A stretch of 6,243 nucleotides of DNA from positions 1 through 6,243 of the forward strand of contig JAHFPI010000111.1 of NCBI GenBank assembly GCA_023266795.1, read 5' to 3'. The notes beneath the pieces were generated by a model. The model ran no database searches. It saw nothing but the letters and a program-made list of their open reading frames with translations, and was not told the origin of the DNA. Positions 1-5,344 of this stretch are shown here, in pieces. Position numbers and translations under genes: made by a program. Each line of letters starts with the position of its first letter. Position 1 is the first letter of the stretch. This DNA is from Rhodospirillales bacterium (lineage in GTDB: Bacteria > Pseudomonadota > Alphaproteobacteria > Micavibrionales > UBA2020).

Positions 1-1
1 T

Positions 2-406
2 GTCCGCGCCGCGCTGCATACGGCGGTGGAGCCGATCCAGACGATCCTGCTCATGGTGTTTTTCCTGTCGATCGGGCTGCTGATCGATGTTAACTTTATC
101 ATCCAGAACTGGCAGAACGTGCTGATTGTTCTCTCGATCGTGACGGTTCTGAAAACCATCGTCAATGTGCTGATCCTGCATTTTCTGGGCAAGCCGTGGA
201 ACCGGGCTTTTCACAGCGGCGTGGTGATGGCGCAGATCGGGGAGTTTTCGTTCATCGTCATCGCGGCAGGGCTGGCGGCTCATGTGATCACCGAGGACGG
301 CTACCGCCTGATGATCGCCGTCATCGCGCTCTCCCTGATGATCAGCCCGATGTGGCTGGCCATCGCCCGCCGCCTGCATGATGTGACGATTGGCAACCGG
401 GATTGA
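2..406 (+). CDS. CPA2-family monovalent cation:proton antiporter, C-terminal part (5' end outside window)
   Basis: This is the last 134 residues of an inner-membrane cation/proton exchanger of the KefB/KefC (CPA2) type, which swaps K+ or Na+ for H+. The frame is open to the window edge, so the GTG at 26 is an internal codon, not a start. Visible hallmarks are FFLSIGLLID (about residues 21-30 of the visible part), a lysine in VLKTIVN, and the family signature QIGEFSFIVIAAG in a late membrane helix. About four hydrophobic helices can be seen (roughly 10-28, 38-58, 66-90 and 97-117). The protein stops about 17 residues after the last helix, with a short polar tail RRLHDVTIGNRD. It therefore has no RCK/TrkA-N nucleotide-binding domain of the kind that follows the membrane domain in E. 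coli KefB/KefC. Membrane-only members of the family are common. Family assignment is firm; the transported ion is not known. Confidence 0.88.
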   Translation, partial: VRAALHTAVEPIQTILLMVFFLSIGLLIDVNFIIQNWQNVLIVLSIVTVLKTIVNVLILHFLGKPWNRAFHSGVVMAQIGEFSFIVIAAGLAAHVITEDGYRLMIAVIALSLMISPMWLAIARRLHDVTIGNRD

Positions 407-420
407 TATAATTGAGAAAA

Positions 421-449
421 TTGACAGTCAGTGGATATTTTATGGATAT
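421..449 (+). promoter_or_regulatory. Weak candidate promoter region upstream of the phosphotransferase gene
   Basis: The 63-base gap between the antiporter stop and the ATG at 470 is AT-rich. It contains a perfect -35-like TTGACA at 421-426. At 17 bases spacing the -10 position would be GGATAT (444-449), a poor match to TATAAT, so this is a suggestion only. The gene could equally be read through from the antiporter. Confidence 0.25.
432..449 (+). repeat. Short direct repeat TGGATAT, 11-base period
   Basis: TGGATAT occurs at 432-438 and again at 443-449. The 11-base period is about one turn of the helix, and the copies sit just upstream of the start at 470. The repeat is plainly there; a role as a regulator binding site is only a guess, because 7-base repeats in AT-rich DNA arise easily by chance. 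Confidence 0.4.
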
Positions 450-469
450 CATGTTAGCATATCTATAAC

Positions 470-1480
470 ATGAAGAATTCTTTCAAAAGTGCCAGTGCGA
501 AACCTACAGGGAAGACTGATCGTGAGTGTCTTGACGCGATACTCAGGGAACGTCCTGATCTTCGGGGGAAACCAGCCTATTTCCCCGAGCAGGGTTATTC
601 TGCACATACCGTCATCATCGGCAATGAAGTTTTTAAGACTGCGCGCACCGATAGCCGGGATGTCGCTTATTTGGAGTCTCTTGTCCTCGCCATCGGGCAT
701 GAATATACCATTCTACGGTATCTACAGGGTAAGGAATTGCCGGTAGCAGAGGCAACCTGTAAAGGACAAGACGCGGTGTTTTTTGGTATGACACGCGTGA
801 AGGGCATAAAACTTGACCAAGCTGCCATCGACATGATGACAGAGCGGGAAAAACGGCAGGTGGCAAAAGACATTGCCGAATTTATGGCCAAACTGTCCCG
901 CGCGATTACGACAGAAGATGCAAAAGCGCTGGGCTTCACGGGGCATGCTTTGGCGGGAGAAGAAACAACGCCGGAGATGCTGCAAAAGGCATTGAACAAT
1001 CCCGATGTCGCAAATGCGCTGGGAGATAATCTTGATTTTTGCCGTCAGATTGGGGTCGCTTTCACATCAAAGTATAAAAAAGAATATAGCCAAATGCCAT
1101 TGGGTGTATCACATGGCGACTTGCAGCCAGGCAATATTTTGTATGATCCGGTCAGCAAACGTCTCAGTTCAGTTATTGATTTCGGCCTTTGCCGCGTTCT
1201 CCCACCGGTGGCAAATTGTGCCTATTTGTTAAATTTCTACAAAGAGGATTTTGTAGGTATGATCTGCAAGGAGTATTCGGGACAGACGGGTAACAAGATA
1301 ACTCTCAAAGATGCCCAGATATGGGCTTGCGCTGCCTGGATTACGTATGTGCACCCGCCGAAAGATAAAAATTTGCGGCCATTGACAATTTTGATGAACC
1401 GTATCTCGAAAGTAAAAGGCAACCTTGATGGGCAAATTGCCGCTAACTCTTCGGCGTCGCTGCCAAAACCGCCTAAATAA
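470..1480 (+). CDS. Phosphotransferase of the APH/choline kinase family (protein-kinase-like fold), substrate unknown
   Basis: A 336-residue cytosolic protein with the core motifs of small-molecule kinases of the aminoglycoside phosphotransferase superfamily. The Brenner-type catalytic motif is SHGDLQPGNILYD (H215, catalytic D217, N222). The metal-binding Asp is D237 in VIDFG. The ATP-anchoring Lys is probably K56 in VFKTA, paired with E78 in HEYTILRYL. FFGMTRVKG (104-112) fits the hinge strand between lobes. The DPAYDLA-like segment that often follows the metal-binding Asp is replaced by LPPVANCAYLL. The ATG at 470 is the first start codon after an in-frame TAG (455-457), and no Shine-Dalgarno sequence precedes it. 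Base composition looks lower in GC than the flanking genes: a hand count of bases 1021-1080 gives 23 of 60 G+C, against 36 of 60 for 1861-1920 in rluB. This may reflect transfer. The last 8 bases overlap the end of rluB on the other strand. Possible substrates include an aminoglycoside, choline, a sugar or a homoserine-like metabolite; resistance should not be assumed. Confidence 0.82.
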   Translation: MKNSFKSASAKPTGKTDRECLDAILRERPDLRGKPAYFPEQGYSAHTVIIGNEVFKTARTDSRDVAYLESLVLAIGHEYTILRYLQGKELPVAEATCKGQDAVFFGMTRVKGIKLDQAAIDMMTEREKRQVAKDIAEFMAKLSRAITTEDAKALGFTGHALAGEETTPEMLQKALNNPDVANALGDNLDFCRQIGVAFTSKYKKEYSQMPLGVSHGDLQPGNILYDPVSKRLSSVIDFGLCRVLPPVANCAYLLNFYKEDFVGMICKEYSGQTGNKITLKDAQIWACAAWITYVHPPKDKNLRPLTILMNRISKVKGNLDGQIAANSSASLPKPPK

Positions 1481-2213
1481 AACTCTCCCCGAAAACCTGC
1501 CGGAATTCTTTGGCGCCGACTTCCTCTACCGCGCCGACGGGCAGGGAGCCGAGGGTGAAAGGGCCGTAGGCAGTGCGGATGAGACGGTTGACCGTCAGGC
1601 TCAGCGAATCGAGCACGCGGCGGATTTCACGGTTCTTGCCCTCCTTCAGGGAAACGTCGATCCAGACATTGGCGCCGGATGACGGTTCCATCACCGCTTC
1701 AATCGCACCGTAGGAGATGCCGTCGATGCGGGTGCCCTGCCTGAGTTCATCAAGCTGTTCCTGCGTCACCCTGCCAAAAGCGCGGACGCGGTATTTGCGC
1801 ACCCAGCCTGTGGCGGGCATCTCCATATAGCGCGATAGTTCCCCGTCGTTGGTGAGCAGCAGCAAGCCTTCGCTGTTCAGATCCAGCCGTCCGACGGAGA
1901 TGACGCGCGGCAGGTTCTTTGGCAGATGCTCGAAAATCGTCGCGCGGCCTTTTTCGTCGCTGTGCGAGGTGACCAGTCCTGCGGGCTTATGATAGCGCCA
2001 GAGCCGCGCCGGTTCTTTTTTCGCCACCGGTTTGCCGTCGACCAGAATGTGATCATCCTTTGATACGTTGACCGCCGGTGTTTCCAGAATTTTCCCATTC
2101 AGCGTTACGCGCCCCGCGCCGATCAGCCGTTCAGCCTCGCGGCGGGAGCAAACCCCCGCCCGCGCCAGCCGTTTAGCAATTCGCTCCCCTTTTTCTGCCT
2201 CACTTCCGGCCAT
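1473..2213 (-). CDS. rluB: 23S rRNA pseudouridine synthase, RluB/RsuA family
   Basis: Converts a uridine in 23S rRNA to pseudouridine (in E. coli RluB, U2605, near the peptidyl transferase centre). From the ATG at 2213 the protein has 246 residues. An N-terminal S4 RNA-binding domain (about 8-55; AKRLARAGVCSRREAERLI, then GRVTLNGK) is followed by the RsuA-type catalytic domain. The catalytic Asp is D111 in SVGRLDLNSEGLLLLTNDGE, and the late motif KEGKNREIRRVL is at 190-201. The frame also opens at a GTG (2243-2241), which would add ten residues (VIHKGGYITN) and overlap the tadA start. I prefer the ATG because AAAGGCGGG lies 12 bases upstream of it, nothing similar precedes the GTG, and the extension is not S4-like. 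It is close to usual RluB length but lacks the long charged C-terminal extension seen in some orthologues. RsuA and RluE are related alternatives, but the sequence reads best as RluB. Confidence 0.88.
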   Translation of the reverse strand: MAGSEAEKGERIAKRLARAGVCSRREAERLIGAGRVTLNGKILETPAVNVSKDDHILVDGKPVAKKEPARLWRYHKPAGLVTSHSDEKGRATIFEHLPKNLPRVISVGRLDLNSEGLLLLTNDGELSRYMEMPATGWVRKYRVRAFGRVTQEQLDELRQGTRIDGISYGAIEAVMEPSSGANVWIDVSLKEGKNREIRRVLDSLSLTVNRLIRTAYGPFTLGSLPVGAVEEVGAKEFRQVFGESFI

Positions 2214-2234
2214 GTTTGTGATATACCCGCCTTT

Positions 2235-2699
2235 ATGAATCACGATGATAAGAACGATTATATGCTACAAGCCCTGACCGAAGCCAGAGCTGCGGCAGCG
2301 CGGGGAGAAATTCCTGTCGGTGCCGTGGTCGTGGACAGCGCCAGCGGCCAGATAATCGCCCGTGCCGGTAACGCGACGGAGGCGGAGAATAATCCTGTCG
2401 CCCATGCGGAAATGATCGTTTTGCAGCGCGCCTGCGCCTTAAAGGGTACGCCGCGCCTGACGGAATGCGACTTGTATGTGACGCTGGAACCCTGTCCGAT
2501 GTGCGCGACGGCGATCTCCTTCGCCCGTATCCGCCGCGTTTATTTCGGGGCCTATGACACCAAGGGCGGCGGCATCGATCACGGCCCGAAGATTTTCAGC
2601 CACGCCACCTGCCACCACAGGCCGGAAGTCTATGGCGGCATCCATGAGCAGGCCTGTGCGGAGGTTCTGAAGGATTTTTTTAAGGACCGGCGAGCTTAG
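2235..2699 (+). CDS. tadA: tRNA-specific adenosine deaminase TadA
   Basis: Deaminates wobble adenosine-34 to inosine in tRNA-Arg(ACG), allowing one tRNA to read three CGN codons; normally essential in bacteria. The 154-residue protein matches the family length. The zinc-dependent cytidine/deoxycytidylate deaminase motifs are complete: PVAHAE (54-59) with zinc ligand H57 and proton-shuttling E59, and PCPMC (86-90) with zinc ligands C87 and C90. EIPVGAVVVD (25-34) is the typical first core strand. The ATG at 2235 has no clear Shine-Dalgarno sequence. An alternative start is the ATG at 2262 (M10, MLQALTEARAAA), but the longer form has the usual distance to the core. The start is 21 bases from that of rluB on the other strand, so each promoter must lie within or across the other gene's 5' end. 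The last 20 bases overlap the final ankyrin gene on the opposite strand. Confidence 0.95.
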   Translation: MNHDDKNDYMLQALTEARAAAARGEIPVGAVVVDSASGQIIARAGNATEAENNPVAHAEMIVLQRACALKGTPRLTECDLYVTLEPCPMCATAISFARIRRVYFGAYDTKGGGIDHGPKIFSHATCHHRPEVYGGIHEQACAEVLKDFFKDRRA

Positions 2700-3342
2700 G
2701 CCTGTGTTGTTGCGCCAGCTCTCTCAGGTACTGCCGCTTTTGGGCGGCGGTGGTGTGAATGAGGTTTTCCGCTTCATCTGCTGCGGCTTTGGCTTGTTCT
2801 GCGGCCGCCCGCCTCCGGTCTTCGGGTGCGTCCCTTAACATCTGTTCGATTTCCTGATGTCCGCTTTTCACTGCCGATTCCAGCGCCGTTTCGCCTTCAT
2901 CGTTCTGGTGGTCAATATCAACACCCTTGTCGATCAGCAGGCGTACAGCCTCTATACGGTCGTACTCTGTCGCCCAGATCAGGGCCGTATCCCCGTATAT
3001 GGTGTTCTCATTGATATTGGCGCCCTTGTCGATCAGGGCGCGCATAATCTCCATATGGCCGCCGATCACCGCCTGAATCAGCGCGGTAAAGCCTTCGTTA
3101 TCCCTTTTATTGACGGCAGCGCCTCCGTCAATCAGCAGGCGCGCGATCTCCGTATGGCCGTTAATTGCCGCCCAGATCAGCGAGGTGTTACCAAGCTCAT
3201 CCTTTTTGTTGAGGAGAGCCGGTTGCCCCCGCAATGCCTTTACCGCTTTTATATTGCCCTCTTTTACGGCATCGATCAGCGCATCGGAAGCGGGTTGAGC
3301 GGCTGTATTGAATGTTTTATCCAGGGCGTTTTCGTTTGTCAT
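2680..3342 (-). CDS. Ankyrin-repeat protein, fourth and last gene of the ankyrin cassette
   Basis: A 220-residue protein, predicted cytoplasmic (no signal peptide or membrane helix). About five ankyrin units are visible at residues 19-48, 50-81, 84-114, 117-147 and 150-172 (the last partial). They carry consensus pieces such as GNTSLIWAAINGHTEIARLL. An Ala/Glu-rich probable helix (173-200) follows, then the family tail (201-220, RQYLRELAQQHRPKLAGP). The tail is the most diverged of the four. The N-terminus (TFNTAAQPAS, then LIDAVKEG) resembles that of the gene just upstream (TFDTALKPAS, then LTDAAKNG), so the two are close duplicates. Its ATG overlaps the upstream stop as ATGA (3339-3342), with no good Shine-Dalgarno site, which points to coupled translation. 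The 3' end runs 20 bases into tadA on the other strand. Ankyrin repeats bind proteins; the partner is unknown. Confidence 0.9.
   Translation of the reverse strand: MTNENALDKTFNTAAQPASDALIDAVKEGNIKAVKALRGQPALLNKKDELGNTSLIWAAINGHTEIARLLIDGGAAVNKRDNEGFTALIQAVIGGHMEIMRALIDKGANINENTIYGDTALIWATEYDRIEAVRLLIDKGVDIDHQNDEGETALESAVKSGHQEIEQMLRDAPEDRRRAAAEQAKAAADEAENLIHTTAAQKRQYLRELAQQHRPKLAGP
2683..2754 (-). repeat. Tail-coding repeat, copy in the fourth ankyrin gene
   Basis: Codes for residues 197-220. On the + strand it shares the block CAGCTCTxTCAGGxxCTGCCG with the copy in the third gene. It is the most diverged copy, ending AGP instead of GPAP, as might be expected of the last gene, whose stop is no longer tied to a following start. 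Confidence 0.7.
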
Positions 3343-3869
3343 GGAGCGGGCCCGAGTTTCGGTTTGTGCTGCTGCTGCGCCAGCTCTTTCAGGCGCTGCC
3401 GTTTCAGGGCCTGAGTGCTTTTTTCGGCCTGTTGCTGCCGGATGTCGGCGGCTTCCTGCAGCATCCGGATAACCTCCGGGTTCGCCTGTTTTAGAGCGAG
3501 GGCGAGGGCGGTCGTCCCCTGCGGGGTTTTTTCATCGAGGGCAGCGCCTTTGTCGATCAGCAGGCGCACGATTTCCGTACGGCTGTAGCGTACGGCTGCG
3601 AGCAGGGCGGTGGCGCCGGAGGCGCTCTTTTTATTGAGATCGGCGCCCTTCTCAATCAGCAGCCGCACAATCTCTGTATGGCCGTGCCAAACCGCCAGAA
3701 TCAGGGGAGTATTGCCCTGCGGGCTCATTGTATTGACGGAGGCGCCTCGTCTCAGCAGGCTTCTCACAGCGGCCAGATCACCGTTCTTCGCAGCGTCTGT
3801 CAGCCTGCCGGAGGCGGGTTTCAGGGCCGTATCAAATGTGCTGCGCAGGGACGACTGTCTTTTTTTCAT
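3339..3869 (-). CDS. Ankyrin-repeat protein, third gene of the ankyrin cassette
   Basis: The smallest member, at 176 residues. About four ankyrin units lie at residues 21-48, 52-82, 85-115 and 118-141, with core text such as HGHTEIVRLLIEKGADLN and RTEIVRLLIDKGAALDEK. A short Gln-rich linker (142-156) leads to the shared C-terminal tail KRQRLKELAQQQHKPKLG, which ends in PAP. The N-terminus is basic (MKKRQSSLRS) and then matches the next gene's TFxTAxxPAS segment. The ELAQQ form of the tail also groups it with that gene. Both ends are joined to neighbours by 4-base ATGA overlaps (3866-3869 upstream, 3339-3342 downstream). No signal peptide or membrane helix is seen. The basic N-terminus is too short and too polar to be a signal sequence. 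Confidence 0.9.
   Translation of the reverse strand: MKKRQSSLRSTFDTALKPASGRLTDAAKNGDLAAVRSLLRRGASVNTMSPQGNTPLILAVWHGHTEIVRLLIEKGADLNKKSASGATALLAAVRYSRTEIVRLLIDKGAALDEKTPQGTTALALALKQANPEVIRMLQEAADIRQQQAEKSTQALKRQRLKELAQQQHKPKLGPAP
3342..3416 (-). repeat. Tail-coding repeat, copy in the third ankyrin gene
   Basis: Codes for residues 152-176. On the + strand it contains CTTTCAGGCGCTG, which is also exact in the copies of the first and second genes. It ends in CCATGA (minus strand), where the last Pro codon, the stop and the next gene's ATG overlap. Confidence 0.8.
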
Positions 3870-4669
3870 GGAGCAGACCCGAATTTCGGCTTAAGCCGCT
3901 GTGTCATCTCTTTCAGGCGCTGTTGTTTCAGGGCAGCGGCAGCATGGAGACGGGCTTCATTTTCAGCGGCTTTTTCCCTGACGCGGCGTGAGGAATCCTC
4001 CTGCAGCATCACGGCGATTTCCGGGTGGTCCCTCTTTTCTGCCCAAGCCAGCGCCGTATTACCTTCATTGTCCTTCTTGGCGGTGTCGGCGTCATGCTCG
4101 ATCAGCAGGCGGGCAGTCTCCATGCCGCCGTTCCATGCCGCCCAGATCAGCGGCGTGGAGCCGGTGCAATCACTTTCGTTAACGTCAGCGCCATGCTTGA
4201 TCAGCAGGCGCGCCAGTTCCATATTGTCTTTTTTTACGGCCAGCGTTAGCGCGGTATCGCCGATCATGATCTCTTTTCCATCGGGGCTGGCGCCTTTGTC
4301 GAGCAGCAGGCGGGCAACTTCCGTATGACCATTGCGTGCCGCCCACATCAGCGCGGTATTGCCCGAGTAATCCTTTTGATTAACGTCTGCGCCTTTATCA
4401 ATTAGCAGGGAAGCGGTTTCTACGCTGCCATATTCCGCTGCCGTGAGCAGTACAAACTCGTAAAAGTCGGCTCCCTTATCAAGCAGGAAGCGTATAATAT
4501 CCGCATGGTTATTCTGCGCCGCCAGAACCTGACCGGAGAAGAGGGCGCGGGCATGGGTAAATCCTGCGACATCTATATTTTCCTGCTCCAGAATGGCCTT
4601 CAGGGTTTCCACTGCGCCTGTTTTAGCGGCTTCGATGATCCGTTCGTCTAAAGGCGTACTTTCTGTCAT
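3866..4669 (-). CDS. Ankyrin-repeat protein, second gene of the ankyrin cassette
   Basis: The longest member, at 267 residues, with about seven repeat units: roughly residues 7-35, 45-70 (degenerate), 72-100, 103-131, 136-167, 170-200 and 203-224. The clearest are GNTALMWAARNGHTEVARLL and STPLIWAAWNGGMETARLLI. A charged linker (225-246, SSRRVREKAAENEARL) leads to the shared tail KQQRLKEMTQRLKPKFGSAP (248-267). This tail is nearly identical to that of the first gene, differing at only two positions (T/S and S/P), so these two are the closest pair by tail. Its ATG overlaps the stop of the first gene as ATGA (4666-4669). No enzymatic motif, signal peptide or membrane helix is present. It is probably a soluble binding protein; the partner is unknown. 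Confidence 0.9.
   Translation of the reverse strand: MTESTPLDERIIEAAKTGAVETLKAILEQENIDVAGFTHARALFSGQVLAAQNNHADIIRFLLDKGADFYEFVLLTAAEYGSVETASLLIDKGADVNQKDYSGNTALMWAARNGHTEVARLLLDKGASPDGKEIMIGDTALTLAVKKDNMELARLLIKHGADVNESDCTGSTPLIWAAWNGGMETARLLIEHDADTAKKDNEGNTALAWAEKRDHPEIAVMLQEDSSRRVREKAAENEARLHAAAALKQQRLKEMTQRLKPKFGSAP
3869..3943 (-). repeat. Tail-coding repeat, copy in the second ankyrin gene
   Basis: Codes for residues 243-267. It matches the copy in the first gene closely in both DNA and protein (KEM[T/S]QRLKPKFG[S/P]AP). It ends in the same CCATGA junction. Confidence 0.8.
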
Positions 4670-5277
4670 GGGGCAGGTCCGAACTTGGGCTTGAGCCGTT
4701 GTGACATTTCTTTCAGGCGCTGCTGCTTCAGGGTGGCGGTAGTGTGGAGCATCTGTTGCTCTTCAGCCGCTGCGGCCACGGCCTTCTGTTCGGCGCGGCG
4801 GTCAGTCTCGTCTTGCAGCAGCTGCGCCATCTCCGGATAGCCCCGTTCCACCGCGCAGGCCAGTGCGGTATTGCCACTGCTGCCGGTTATATCAAGGTCG
4901 GCGCCGTGTTCAAGCAGCAGGCGGGCAATTTCCACACGATCGCTGATCGCTGCGCGGATCAGGGCGGTATTGCCGCCATCAATCTCGCTCCTGCCATCGA
5001 TATCAACGCCTTTTTCTATTAATAAAATCACGATATCCGCATGATCGTTCATTACCGCCAGTACCATTGCGACGCTACCTGCGTCATCTGCTATGTCAGC
5101 GCCGTTATTGATCAGCAGGCGCACGATCTCCGCGTGTCCGTTCATTGCAGCCAGAAGCAGCGCACCGGTTTTGAGCGAAACGGCAGCATCTTGCCGCAGG
5201 AGAGTTTTTACAGCCTCCACATCGCCGTGTTCTGCGGCTTTTATCATTTCAAGGGGCGCACTGGATGTATCGTCCAA
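4666..5277 (-). CDS. Ankyrin-repeat protein, first gene of the ankyrin cassette (TTG start)
   Basis: A 203-residue protein at the head of the four-gene unit. Ankyrin units lie at about 8-35, 37-64, 67-95, 101-133 and 136-156; for example NGHAEIVRLLINNGADI and GGNTALIRAAISDRVEIARL. An Ala/Glu/Gln-rich linker (157-182) precedes the tail KQQRLKEMSQRLKPKFGPAP (184-203). The start is read as TTG (5277-5275) because AAGGA sits eight bases upstream, and because the first ankyrin helix pair (MIKAAEHGDVEAVKTLL) begins just after it. The alternative ATG at codon 11 (5247) has no Shine-Dalgarno site and would trim the first helix. Upstream in the same frame there is no ATG or GTG before the promoter. 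A weak start codon with a good ribosome site on the first gene may set the level of the whole coupled unit. Confidence 0.88.
   Translation of the reverse strand: MDDTSSAPLEMIKAAEHGDVEAVKTLLRQDAAVSLKTGALLLAAMNGHAEIVRLLINNGADIADDAGSVAMVLAVMNDHADIVILLIEKGVDIDGRSEIDGGNTALIRAAISDRVEIARLLLEHGADLDITGSSGNTALACAVERGYPEMAQLLQDETDRRAEQKAVAAAAEEQQMLHTTATLKQQRLKEMSQRLKPKFGPAP
4669..4743 (-). repeat. Tail-coding repeat, copy in the first ankyrin gene
   Basis: Codes for residues 179-203. It is closest to the copy in the second gene. The preceding residues LHTTA match the fourth gene's IHTTA, so the homology reaches into the linker. Confidence 0.8.
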
Positions 5278-5285
5278 GGGTGTTT

Positions 5286-5290
5286 TCCTT
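5286..5290 (-). promoter_or_regulatory. Shine-Dalgarno site deciding the TTG start of the first ankyrin gene
   Basis: The minus strand reads AAAAAGGAAAACACCC directly before TTG. The AAGGA core lies eight bases from the start codon, a normal spacing. This is the only convincing ribosome binding site in the four-gene cassette. Confidence 0.7.
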
Positions 5291-5304
5291 TTTCGGGCAG
5301 GGTT

Positions 5305-5344
5305 TTGACAGTATGTTATATATACATTACATAAAGCATGTCAA
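5305..5344. repeat. Inverted repeat TTGACA / TGTCAA spanning the cassette promoter
   Basis: TTGACA at 5305-5310 and TGTCAA at 5339-5344 form inverted arms 28 bases apart. Between them is an AT-rich, nearly symmetrical core with ATGT (5313-5316) and ACAT (5324-5327) around TATATA. One arm is the -35 box of the minus-strand promoter; the other falls near the expected transcription start. It could be an operator, or a chance match of a second, opposite -35-like box. No good -10 is seen for a plus-strand promoter. Confidence 0.4.
5315..5344 (-). promoter_or_regulatory. Near-consensus sigma-70-type promoter for the ankyrin cassette
   Basis: On the minus strand a perfect -35 box TTGACA (5344-5339) is followed after 18 bases by TATAAC (5320-5315), a five-of-six match to TATAAT. 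A 16-base spacing to TATATA is the alternative reading. Transcription would start near 5308, leaving about 30 bases of leader that include the Shine-Dalgarno site. The position, 38 bases or more upstream of the first ankyrin start and downstream of the Sel1 gene, implies that the cassette is its own transcription unit. Confidence 0.65.

Noticed and set aside
26..406. GTG at 26 as the start of a short membrane protein
   Set aside because: The frame is open to the window edge and the protein lines up with the C-terminal part of CPA2 antiporters, so the start lies upstream.
442..468. Eight-codon leader peptide (MDIMLAYL) ending one base before the phosphotransferase start
   Set aside because: There is no ribosome binding site, and so short a frame occurs readily by chance. 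Nothing else supports a leader.
2214..2243. GTG at 2243 as the start of rluB
   Set aside because: No ribosome binding site precedes it, the extra ten residues are not S4-like, and it would overlap the tadA start. The ATG at 2213 is better supported.
2674..2681. T-run near the end of tadA as a rho-independent terminator
   Set aside because: It lies inside the coding sequence and no GC-rich hairpin precedes it.
2857..3414. Open frame of 185 codons on the + strand, antisense to the ankyrin genes
   Set aside because: Its sequence mirrors the ankyrin periodicity (recurring VDQQA segments) because the repeated codons of the real genes keep stops out of this frame. It has no recognisable domain and no Shine-Dalgarno site.
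3678..4328. Open frame of 216 codons on the + strand
   Set aside because: Ser/Arg/Ala-rich text with recurring SRRA pieces, typical of the complement of ankyrin repeats. It crosses the junction of two well-supported genes.
2932..5121. Evenly recurring short words resembling a CRISPR or satellite array
   Set aside because: The spacing is irregular and lies within reading frames; the words are the RLLI codons of ankyrin units.
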